From NCBI GenBank assembly GCA_029210725.1, contig JARGFM010000027.1, forward strand, positions 1-47,137: a stretch of DNA of 47,137 nt, written 5' to 3'. Of the stretch, positions 8,828 to 16,394 are shown piece by piece. The first letter of the stretch is position 1. Each line of letters starts with the position of its first letter. This DNA comes from Bacteroidales bacterium (GTDB lineage Bacteria; Bacteroidota; Bacteroidia; Bacteroidales; GCA-2748055). A model generated the notes under the pieces. It was not told the origin of the DNA. It did no database searches and saw nothing but the letters and a program-made list of their open reading frames with translations. A program made the translations under genes and the position numbers.

Positions 8828-11278
8828 ATGTTCCTGCAATTCGTTAAGTCTGGGATGAGATTAGTTACTCCGCTCATATTCCTGTTCTTTTCAGTCTTGA
8901 GCCTCTTCGGACAGAAGACTCATCTGAATGCAATACTGGCGCCCGCGGACGAACCGGTCACCTATCTCCTCTTTACTGAGGATGGAGCCGATATCATTGT
9001 CCAGGAGGCATTTAAGGCACGAAGTGCGGATCTGGCCCGGGATCATCCGTATCTGACGGTTTCCGGCGATTTTACGGGCGATGGAGTGGATGAGTTGGCC
9101 GTATTCAACGATCTGGAATATACTCCCAATATGAATCCGGCCTTTACCTGCTCGGTGGTATCGGTTTATCGCTCCACCGGCGAACAGTTCCTTCCGGCGG
9201 GTAGCTGGTTTTCATGCCCGGACTCTCAGCTGGATTTTGAATTTGTCTCTTTTTCGGTGGCAGGGGACTTTACCGGGGATGGCTTATGTGATATCGCTCT
9301 GTTCTATAATGATCCGTCCCTGGATCAGTCGACCATTTACCTGCTGGAATCTACAGGGTCAGGTTTTGCAGAGGCCCGGGCCTGGTACCGTGTGGCGAGG
9401 AACGAATTTAATTTCACGGCTCTGAAATTTGCCTGTCCGGGCGATTTCAACGGTAACGGAAAGCCCGGTATTCTGGTCTTCTACAACTATTTTGGAACGG
9501 AACCCGGCACCAGGCAGTCTCTGTTTCTGTTTGAGGCCGAAGCAGATACGCTGGCACTGCTCCCGCGTGCCTATGATGCAACAAAGGCATCCTATGATTT
9601 TTCCCGTATGAAGTTTGCACTGGCGGGGGATTATAACCTGGATGGTTTTTCTGATATTGCGGTGTTGCACGAGGATCCCGCCGACCTGGATCTTTTCATC
9701 ACTGTCTTTGAAGGATCGGCAGACGGCCTGCTTACCCCTGTGGACTATGTCTCTTATGCGGACATTGAACCCTGGCTCATGCAGGTCTTGCATGCAGCGG
9801 GAGGAGAATTTGCGGGAGACAGCGCGACGGATCTGGCTCTTTTCTATGATAATCCGGGAACCGGCAGCCAGGAAATCATAGTGCTCGAGAGTGATCATGG
9901 CACTTTTAAAGCCCCTGAAACAGTCTTCAGTGCTGATCCGGGAACCCTGGATTTGGAAGCCATTACGACGGTTCGAAGCGGAGCCTTTGTGCACCACCCC
10001 TTGGTTCGGGCGACCACGTGGAAGGATGATATGACGGGAGCCCTGTCCTTTACCTTTGATGATGGGTACAGGGGCGCTTTTGAATATGGTGGGGCGGAAC
10101 TGGAAGCGGCCGGACTAAAAGGGATTTTTTACATTTTTACCGATACAAGCGCCGTTTATAACGGAGAGCTGGCCAGTACCAGCCTGGTCCGCGAATACAG
10201 GGACAAGGGCCATGAGATCGCTTCCCATACTTCTAATCATGCGAATCTGGGCTTTCTGACAGAATCGGGGGATGTGGACTCCCTGAACCAGGTTCTGTCG
10301 GCATCGGTGGCACTGCTTAATGAACGTTTTGATCAGCATACCCTGACCATGTCCATTCCATTCGGGAGTTTTCGTTATGAAACCCTGGATTACATTTCTC
10401 AGTACTTTTATTCGGCCCGAAGCAGTCAGTTTGGATTCAACCTGGCCACTCCCTATGACTTTTATGCCCTTAGATCCTGGCCGGTACTGAGTACCACCTC
10501 CCCCGCTTATGTGGAAAGCCTTCTCTCGACGGCCGAAGGATATGGCACCTATCTCCCGCTCATGTACCACGATATGCTGGATGAGCCCTTTGATGAAGCT
10601 TCGCTTATTTACACCTACAGCCGGGAGCTGTTTTTTCAAACCATTCAGGATGCACTCAGCAGGAATCTCTGGATCGAAACCCATGAACGGATTTATAAGT
10701 ACATCAGGGAACGAAATGCTCTGAAGATCTCCCGGCTTGAAACTGGAAATATGGAGGGGCCATCGGGCCACTTCTCTTTTGAGGCGGATGACGGACTGAT
10801 CGATTCGATCTTCGACGTAGAGCTTACTTTAAAGATTTCTTTACCCGGTAGTTGGATGGAAGATACGGTTAGCGTGGGTTCTGAGGGTGAATACTCTTAT
10901 TTCAGGATCCGGGAGGATGAACAGGGCAGTTTTTTTCTGTACGACTGGCTACCCGTTAGCGGAACAAGCCTTGAGGTTTTTGAGGGCAGACTTCCCGGAA
11001 CGGCCGTGGCAGAACGTATTGCCAGGCCCTTGGAAATAAGCCTGCGTGCGGCCCCCAACCCCTTTCTGCACGAAACACGGATTACTCTTTCGGGAGAAGC
11101 AGGCAGGGATACCTGTCTGATCATCCGGGATATTCAGGGCCGGAGCATTCGGGAGATCAGGGAGTTTAACGGCACTTCCATACAGATAAGCCGTGAAAGC
11201 CTGTCCCCCGGGATGTATTTGATTCAATTGGTCGATCCTGGAAAAAAGGGTGCATTTCTGAAAATCATAGCCGAATAA
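8828..11278 (+). CDS. T9SS-exported VCBS-repeat polysaccharide deacetylase
   Basis: An 816-residue secreted protein. The signal peptide is at residues 10-29; ATG 8855 (residue 10) is an equally good start. Residues about 70-380 form a beta-propeller of five VCBS/FG-GAP-type repeats, seen as GDFTGDGVDELAVF, GDFTGDGLCDIALFYN, GDFNGNGKPGILVFYN, GDYNLDGFSDIAVLHE and GEFAGDSATDLALFYD. A NodB-like polysaccharide deacetylase domain follows, with LSFTFDDGY (metal aspartate) and EIASHTSNHANLG (H-x3-H). The last 75 residues have the PNPF start and the SPGMYLIQL end of a type A T9SS sorting domain. It should be delivered to the cell surface or medium to remove acetyl groups from a glycan; the target is unknown. 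Confidence 0.9.
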   Translation: MFLQFVKSGMRLVTPLIFLFFSVLSLFGQKTHLNAILAPADEPVTYLLFTEDGADIIVQEAFKARSADLARDHPYLTVSGDFTGDGVDELAVFNDLEYTPNMNPAFTCSVVSVYRSTGEQFLPAGSWFSCPDSQLDFEFVSFSVAGDFTGDGLCDIALFYNDPSLDQSTIYLLESTGSGFAEARAWYRVARNEFNFTALKFACPGDFNGNGKPGILVFYNYFGTEPGTRQSLFLFEAEADTLALLPRAYDATKASYDFSRMKFALAGDYNLDGFSDIAVLHEDPADLDLFITVFEGSADGLLTPVDYVSYADIEPWLMQVLHAAGGEFAGDSATDLALFYDNPGTGSQEIIVLESDHGTFKAPETVFSADPGTLDLEAITTVRSGAFVHHPLVRATTWKDDMTGALSFTFDDGYRGAFEYGGAELEAAGLKGIFYIFTDTSAVYNGELASTSLVREYRDKGHEIASHTSNHANLGFLTESGDVDSLNQVLSASVALLNERFDQHTLTMSIPFGSFRYETLDYISQYFYSARSSQFGFNLATPYDFYALRSWPVLSTTSPAYVESLLSTAEGYGTYLPLMYHDMLDEPFDEASLIYTYSRELFFQTIQDALSRNLWIETHERIYKYIRERNALKISRLETGNMEGPSGHFSFEADDGLIDSIFDVELTLKISLPGSWMEDTVSVGSEGEYSYFRIREDEQGSFFLYDWLPVSGTSLEVFEGRLPGTAVAERIARPLEISLRAAPNPFLHETRITLSGEAGRDTCLIIRDIQGRSIREIREFNGTSIQISRESLSPGMYLIQLVDPGKKGAFLKIIAE

Positions 11279-11301
11279 AATTTTAAACGAAAGTTAATGC
11301 G

Positions 11302-11315
11302 CTTTCATATGAAAG
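11302..11315. promoter_or_regulatory. Palindromic operator candidate for the glycyl radical operon
   Basis: CTTTCATATGAAAG is a perfect 14-bp palindrome just upstream of the TATCTTTG promoter box at 11320. The half-site GAAAGTTA at its right edge (11311-11318) also occurs at 11289-11296 in the same orientation, 22 bp away, about two helical turns. This layout fits a repressor covering the promoter. The natural candidate is the DeoR-family protein encoded as the last gene of the same operon; that link is inference. Confidence 0.55.
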
Positions 11316-11319
11316 TTAT

Positions 11320-11327
11320 TATCTTTG
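11320..11327 (+). promoter_or_regulatory. Bacteroidota-type promoter -7 box of the glycyl radical operon
   Basis: TATCTTTG matches the TAnnTTTG consensus of the primary sigma factor of this phylum and lies 24 nt before the ATG of the activase. No clear -33 TTG is visible at the expected distance; the space is taken by the CTTTCATATGAAAG palindrome. Confidence 0.6.
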
Positions 11328-11351
11328 TTCTGAAAACAAACGGACTGCACC

Positions 11352-12242
11352 ATGATCTTCAATATCCAGCGTTTTTCGACCCACGATGGAGATGGGATCC
11401 GCACGCTGATTTTCTATAAGGGATGTCCCCTGAAGTGTCAGTGGTGCAGCAATCCGGAGAGCCAGTCCTTTGGCCGGAGTATTCTCTATGATTTAAGAAG
11501 TTGCAAGCATTTTGGAGATTGTGTCAACACCATGCCCGACGCCATATCTCACTCTGCTGGCGGGGTTTTACATATTCAGCGAGAGCGCATCTCCGATGCG
11601 CAGCAGTTAAAGGACCTCTGTGTTGCAAAGGCACTTACAATATCCGGGGAGCCCCTCGGAGTGGACGAAATAATGGCGGAGATTGATAAGGATCTTCCCT
11701 TCTACCACCGCGATGGCGGTGTTACCCTTACGGGTGGCGAGCCGCTGGCCCAGGACGCCGAGCTGGTTCTTCTGCTGCAGGTCCTGCATGAACGGCGAAT
11801 TAACACCAACATGGAAACATCGCTGCATGTGAGCTGGGAATTGGCTGAAAGGTGCATCGGACTGATAGATGCCTTCCTGGTGGACCTGAAACATACGGAT
11901 CCGGGGAAGTTTAGGGCATTTACCGGGGGAGATGCCAGACTGGTTATGGAAAATCTGGAGAAGCTGGCCTGTTTCGGGGCTCATGTAGTGGTAAGGATAC
12001 CGGTGATCCCCGGCTTTAATCATTCGACGGAGGAAATCCGGTCCATGGTAGACTTCCTCCGGAACATCAGGGGGATTAAGGAAATCCACTTCCTTCCCTA
12101 CCATACCTTTGGCGTGGAGAAGTATAAGATGCTGGGAATGGAATATCTGTATAACAACCACAAACAGGTCGGCGAAGAAGAGCTGATGCCTTATGTGCAC
12201 TATGCAGAATCAAAAGGTTTTATAACAAAAATCGGAGGATAG
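11352..12242 (+). CDS. Glycyl-radical enzyme activating enzyme (radical SAM)
   Basis: A 296-residue radical SAM activase that should install the glycyl radical on the enzyme encoded immediately downstream. The 4Fe-4S motif is C25-PLK-C29-QW-C32, within KGCPLKCQWCSNPES, which is typical of the PflA/GRE-activase family; DGDGIRTLIFYKGC precedes it and VTLTGGEPLAQ follows. Between them GRE activases usually carry a ferredoxin-like insert with two CxxCxxCxxxCP clusters. Here the insert keeps length and hydrophobic pattern, but only three cysteines remain (CKHFGDC and LCVAKAL), so the auxiliary clusters appear lost. The stop is separated from the next ATG by one base, and a GGAGG ribosome binding site sits inside its last codons. 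High confidence in family. Confidence 0.93.
   Translation: MIFNIQRFSTHDGDGIRTLIFYKGCPLKCQWCSNPESQSFGRSILYDLRSCKHFGDCVNTMPDAISHSAGGVLHIQRERISDAQQLKDLCVAKALTISGEPLGVDEIMAEIDKDLPFYHRDGGVTLTGGEPLAQDAELVLLLQVLHERRINTNMETSLHVSWELAERCIGLIDAFLVDLKHTDPGKFRAFTGGDARLVMENLEKLACFGAHVVVRIPVIPGFNHSTEEIRSMVDFLRNIRGIKEIHFLPYHTFGVEKYKMLGMEYLYNNHKQVGEEELMPYVHYAESKGFITKIGG
12234..12238 (+). promoter_or_regulatory. Ribosome binding site of the glycyl radical enzyme gene
   Basis: GGAGG lies 5 nt before ATG 12244, inside the final glycine codons of the activase. Strong Shine-Dalgarno sites are uncommon in Bacteroidota, so this one fixes the start and suggests high-level, coupled translation of the enzyme. Confidence 0.6.
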
Positions 12243-12243
12243 G

Positions 12244-14664
12244 ATGATAGCTGCTGAACAGACCAAAGAGATCTCGGAACGGATTGCTTATCTGAGGGAG
12301 AAAGTGATGAGTACCAAACCCACCGTTTGCACCGAAAGGGCCCGTTTTTATACCGAGGTGTACCGGGAGAATGAAGATCAGCCGGTGATTATTAAACGGG
12401 CTCTGGCCCTGCAGAAGACCCTGGAGAAGATGACTGTTTTTATCGAAAAGGGCGAGCTGATTGTGGGAAACCATTCTTCCTGTCGCCGCGCCGCCCCTAT
12501 CTTTCCCGAATATGCTGTGGACTGGCTTCCGGAGGAGATGGACGATCTGGATAAGCGTCCCGGAGATGCTTTTTTCATTACTGCAGAACATAAAGAAGAA
12601 TTGAAGGAGATAGCCAGCTGGTGGAAGGGCAAGGTGCTCTGGGACCGGGGCCGCGCCCTGATGAGCCAGGAACTGCGCGATCTTCAGGATTCGGCTATTA
12701 TTAAAGCTACCGGGAACCTCACTTCCGGAGACGCTCATATCGCCGTGGATTTTCAGAAAATCCTGGAGGTGGGATTAAGAGGTTATTTCAGGGAGATTGA
12801 ACGGTACCATAAGCAGGTGGACCGCTCCGACCGGGAAGGGATCCGGAAAGACAAGTTCTATACGGCTTTGACTATTGGTCTGGAGTCCTTTCAGTCCTTT
12901 ATCAGGCGCTACCGCGATCTGGCCGTTTATCTGAGCAAAGAGAGCGACGACCCTCAACGAACCAGTGAATTACAGCTTATTGCTGATAATTGCCATGCTA
13001 TTGCGGAAAGACCCCCGGAAGATTTTTACCAGGCGCTTCAGCTGGTTTACTTTGTGCAGCTTATCCTGCAGATTGAAAGCAACGGACATTCGGTTTCCCT
13101 GGGAAGGCTCGACCAGTACCTCTACCCCTTCTATCAAAAGGATCTGGCAGCAGGAAAAATTTCTCAGGAACGAGCTATAGAATTACTTGAGAATACCTGG
13201 ATTAAATTGCTTTCTATTAATAAGATAAGGCCCTGGTCTCATACCCGCTTTTCGGCCGGTGGACCCCTCTATCAGAATGTGACCATCGGGGGACAGACCC
13301 CGGATGGGAAAGATGCTGTCAATGAGCTGAGTTTCCTGATTCTTGAATCGGTGGGAAATATGAAACTGACCCAGCCCAATTTGTCGGTACGCTTTCACAA
13401 AGGGATCAGCGAGGAATTTATGATGGCCTGCATCCGGGTGATTGAAAAAGGCTTTGGAATGCCCTCCTTTAACAACGATGAAGTGGTCATCCCGGAACTG
13501 ATCCATCTGGGTGTGGAGCAGGAAGATGCCTTCAACTACTCGGCCATTGGTTGCATCGAGATTGCGGTGCCCGGAAAATGGGGCTACCGCTGCACCGGCA
13601 TGAGTTTTCTGAACCTGATGAGGGTCTTTCTGGCCACTCTTTATGACGGTTATGACAGCCCGTCGGGACAAACTTTTCACAAGGGAACCGGGAACTTTAC
13701 GGACTTTGATTCCTACGAGGAGCTGTTTAAGGCCTGGCAGCAGCAGATCCAATATTATACACGGAAAACCGTGGAGATTGATACGGCTGTTGATATCGCC
13801 CTGGAGGAGCATGTGCCTGATATTCTCTGCTCGGCCTTTGTGGATAGCTGTATTTCCCGGGGAAAGACCATTAAAGAGGGAGGTTCCAAATATGACTTTA
13901 TATCCGGATTGCAGGTGGGCATTGCGAACCTTGGAAATGCCCTGGCTGCCATTAAAAAGCTGGTCTACGAGGAGAAAAAGATAGGTCCGGAGGAACTGCT
14001 TGAGGCCCTGGAAGGTAATTTTGAAGGCAAGGAGGGAGAGAAAATCAGGCAGCTCTTACTCAACTATGCTCCCAAGTATGGGAACGATGACGACTATGTG
14101 GACCTGCTTTTGAGGGATGCCTATATGGAATTTATCAGGGAACTGGATAAGTACCATACGACCCGTTATAACAGGGGGCCCATCGGTTGCAGGTACTATG
14201 CAGGAACCTCCAGCATCTCTGCCAATGTGCCCAGCGGGGCGGTTGTTCCCGCCACTCCCGACGGTCGCCTGGCCCATACCCCGGTGGCCGAAGGAAGCTC
14301 TCCTTCTTCCGGGACCGACCTGCTGGGGCCCACCGCGGTTTTTAAATCGGTTTCCAAGCTGCCCACGGAAAAGATCATGGGCGGGGTGCTGCTGAACCAG
14401 AAGCTCTCCCCTGCTGCCATTCAGAAGGAAAGGGATAAACATAAACTGATTTCCATCATACGCACTTTTTTTTCCGATCTGAAGGGCTGGCACGTACAGT
14501 ATAACATTGTGTCCAGGGAGACCCTGCTGGCTGCCAGAAAGGATCCGGAAAAATACCGCGACCTGGTGGTCCGGATTGCCGGTTATTCCGCATTTTTTAC
14601 TACTTTATCTCCCGATACACAGGATGATATAATTGCACGTACCGAACATACTTTAAATTTCTGA
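12244..14664 (+). CDS. Glycyl radical enzyme, pyruvate formate-lyase/dehydratase superfamily, substrate unknown
   Basis: An 806-residue glycyl radical enzyme. The catalytic thiyl cysteine and base are in GCIE (Cys437, Glu439), and the radical glycine is Gly780 in VRIAGYSAFF, 26 residues from the C-terminus. The GC-x-E form excludes true pyruvate formate-lyase (Cys-Cys) and places it with the eliminase/lyase branch that includes glycerol, propanediol and hydroxyproline dehydratases and choline lyase. GDAHIAVDF near residue 159 resembles the glycerol dehydratase GH...DY substrate segment. YQNVTIGGQTPDGKDAVNEL and QPNLSVRFHK are family hallmarks. It is co-transcribed with its activase, a ROK kinase and a DeoR regulator, pointing to a polyol or sugar-like substrate. 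No microcompartment shell genes are nearby. The specific reaction cannot be assigned. Confidence 0.94.
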   Translation: MIAAEQTKEISERIAYLREKVMSTKPTVCTERARFYTEVYRENEDQPVIIKRALALQKTLEKMTVFIEKGELIVGNHSSCRRAAPIFPEYAVDWLPEEMDDLDKRPGDAFFITAEHKEELKEIASWWKGKVLWDRGRALMSQELRDLQDSAIIKATGNLTSGDAHIAVDFQKILEVGLRGYFREIERYHKQVDRSDREGIRKDKFYTALTIGLESFQSFIRRYRDLAVYLSKESDDPQRTSELQLIADNCHAIAERPPEDFYQALQLVYFVQLILQIESNGHSVSLGRLDQYLYPFYQKDLAAGKISQERAIELLENTWIKLLSINKIRPWSHTRFSAGGPLYQNVTIGGQTPDGKDAVNELSFLILESVGNMKLTQPNLSVRFHKGISEEFMMACIRVIEKGFGMPSFNNDEVVIPELIHLGVEQEDAFNYSAIGCIEIAVPGKWGYRCTGMSFLNLMRVFLATLYDGYDSPSGQTFHKGTGNFTDFDSYEELFKAWQQQIQYYTRKTVEIDTAVDIALEEHVPDILCSAFVDSCISRGKTIKEGGSKYDFISGLQVGIANLGNALAAIKKLVYEEKKIGPEELLEALEGNFEGKEGEKIRQLLLNYAPKYGNDDDYVDLLLRDAYMEFIRELDKYHTTRYNRGPIGCRYYAGTSSISANVPSGAVVPATPDGRLAHTPVAEGSSPSSGTDLLGPTAVFKSVSKLPTEKIMGGVLLNQKLSPAAIQKERDKHKLISIIRTFFSDLKGWHVQYNIVSRETLLAARKDPEKYRDLVVRIAGYSAFFTTLSPDTQDDIIARTEHTLNF

Positions 14665-14668
14665 ACCC

Positions 14669-15628
14669 ATGCCTGGAGTACTTTGCGGAGTCGACATCGG
14701 GGGAACCAAATGTTCCATCGCCCTCATTGAAGAAAAGGGAAGAATCCTGGATAAAATATACACCTGCGCCCATGTGGAACAGGACGAAGAGGGAATGGTA
14801 AGTCTGATAGCGGGTCAGGTGAAGGAAATTATGAAGCGTAATCATCTGAATCAGAATGATCTGCTAGCCATCGGAGTGGGCTGCGCGGGACATATCCGCT
14901 ATAGCGACGGGGTGATCATCACCACCTCCAATCTGAAGGGATTTAAAAATTACCCCTTGCGCGCAAAGCTGCAGGCCCATTTCGATATCCCGGTGATTCT
15001 GGATAACGATGCCAATGCACAGGCTTTCGGGGAGTATAAATTCGGAGCGGGACAGGGATACAACGATATGATCTTTGTGACCATCAGTACGGGTATCGGG
15101 GCAGGAATTGTGATCAACGGGAAGCTGTACAGGGGAAATACCGGCACGGCCGGCGAATTCGGCCATACCATTGTGGATCCCGGCAGTGAGCTGGTATGCA
15201 GTTGCGGAAACCGGGGCTGTGTCATGGCCCTGGCCTGTGGAATGGCTCTTCCCTATATGTTTGAAAAAAAGCTGAAAGAAGGCAAAGTGACTTACCTGAA
15301 GATGCCTCCCAACTTTAAACTCTCAAAAATAAACGGGCAGACCCTGAAAAAGGGGCTGGACATGGATGACCCCCTCTCCAGGGAAGTGATTTCGGACAGT
15401 GCCTACTACGTGGGCATCGGACTCTACAACCTGTTCCAGGTCCTCAATCCGTCCCTGATTGTACTGGGCGGGGGACTGACCAACTGGGGGCAGTTCTACC
15501 TGGATAAGATTAAGGAGACTTTCTATGAACTGGCCCGCGATATGATCTTTGATCCCATTGAGATCGTACTTTCGGATATTGTCGGCGATGCCGGAGTGAT
15601 TGGTGCCGCTGCTCTAAGCCTGGAATAA
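14669..15628 (+). CDS. ROK-family sugar kinase with altered GCxE motif
   Basis: A 319-residue ROK (repressor, ORF, kinase) protein without a DNA-binding domain, hence a kinase. The phosphate-binding DIGGTK starts at residue 9 and the catalytic base is Asp114 in LDNDANAQAFGE. The sugar/zinc signature reads AGEFGHTIVD then CSCGNRGCVMALACG, keeping the glutamate-histidine pair and the zinc ligands His-Cys-Cys-Cys. The glutamate that normally follows two residues after the last cysteine (GCxE) is Met186 here. In ROK kinases such as human N-acetylmannosamine kinase this glutamate contacts the sugar, so substrate choice is probably changed. It starts 4 bp after the glycyl radical enzyme and ends 1 bp before the DeoR gene. 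It likely phosphorylates the substrate or product of that enzyme. Confidence 0.9.
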   Translation: MPGVLCGVDIGGTKCSIALIEEKGRILDKIYTCAHVEQDEEGMVSLIAGQVKEIMKRNHLNQNDLLAIGVGCAGHIRYSDGVIITTSNLKGFKNYPLRAKLQAHFDIPVILDNDANAQAFGEYKFGAGQGYNDMIFVTISTGIGAGIVINGKLYRGNTGTAGEFGHTIVDPGSELVCSCGNRGCVMALACGMALPYMFEKKLKEGKVTYLKMPPNFKLSKINGQTLKKGLDMDDPLSREVISDSAYYVGIGLYNLFQVLNPSLIVLGGGLTNWGQFYLDKIKETFYELARDMIFDPIEIVLSDIVGDAGVIGAAALSLE

Positions 15629-15629
15629 A

Positions 15630-16376
15630 ATGCTGAATGAAAGACAGAACAGAATTCTGAAGATCCTGGGATTAAACAATCAGACTTCCGTCAGTGAGCT
15701 CTCGCGACAGCTGGAGGTATCTTCGGTGACCATCCGGCAGGATCTGAACTTCCTGGAGGCCGAAGGCCTGTTAAAACGGGTGCATGGGGGCGCGGTACTG
15801 AAGGATGGAGAAAATCTGGATAACCGTCTGGCTAAGAATTATGAAAAAAAACTCCGGATTGCCAGGAAACTTGCTACGATGGTGCATGAAGGGGAAAGCA
15901 TACTGATTGAATCGGGATCTGCCAATGTGCTGTTCGCCCGGGAACTGGTTAAGATCAGGAAGGTCACCATCATGACCACCAATTTGTACATAGCCCGGCA
16001 ATTCAGAACAAACAGCCAGGCCAATGTGGTGATCCTGGGTGGCATCTACCAGCCGGAAAGCGAAACCCTGGTGGGAAAGCTGACCAGGTCGTGTATCGAC
16101 CAGCTGAATATCCGGAAGGCCTTTATCGGGATAGACGGGTACACGACCCGGAATGGCTTTACCCTGCGGGATATGTTCAGGGCTGAGATCTCCAGTCACA
16201 TCATCCGGAAAGCAGAGGATGTGTTTGTAGTATCCGATTCCAGTAAATTTGGAGCAACAGGCCTTACCAACATCTGTCGCCTGAAGGATATCCACCACAT
16301 TGCCACAAACCCGGACCTGGATGCGGTCTATGTGGATGAATTCCGGGATGCCGGGATCGATCTGATCCTGGCCTGA
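15630..16376 (+). CDS. DeoR/GlpR-family transcriptional regulator
   Basis: A 248-residue regulator. The N-terminal winged helix shows the DeoR signature: ERQNRILKILGLNNQTSVSEL, then VSSVTIRQDLNFLEAEGLLKRVHGGA. The C-terminal sugar-phosphate sensor domain has VILGGIYQPESETLVG, FIGIDGYTTRNGFT and VVSDSSKFG. Proteins of this family usually repress sugar operons and are released by a phosphorylated sugar. As the last gene of a four-gene operon, 1 bp after the ROK kinase, it probably represses its own operon, using the palindrome at 11302-11315, and responds to the phosphorylated compound made by the kinase. Family certain; ligand and site inferred. Confidence 0.93.
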   Translation: MLNERQNRILKILGLNNQTSVSELSRQLEVSSVTIRQDLNFLEAEGLLKRVHGGAVLKDGENLDNRLAKNYEKKLRIARKLATMVHEGESILIESGSANVLFARELVKIRKVTIMTTNLYIARQFRTNSQANVVILGGIYQPESETLVGKLTRSCIDQLNIRKAFIGIDGYTTRNGFTLRDMFRAEISSHIIRKAEDVFVVSDSSKFGATGLTNICRLKDIHHIATNPDLDAVYVDEFRDAGIDLILA

Positions 16377-16394
16377 CCAGATCCTTGCGGGCAG

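Noticed and set aside
12244-14664. Calling the glycyl radical enzyme pyruvate formate-lyase
   Set aside because: The active site is GCIE, not the double cysteine of true pyruvate formate-lyase.
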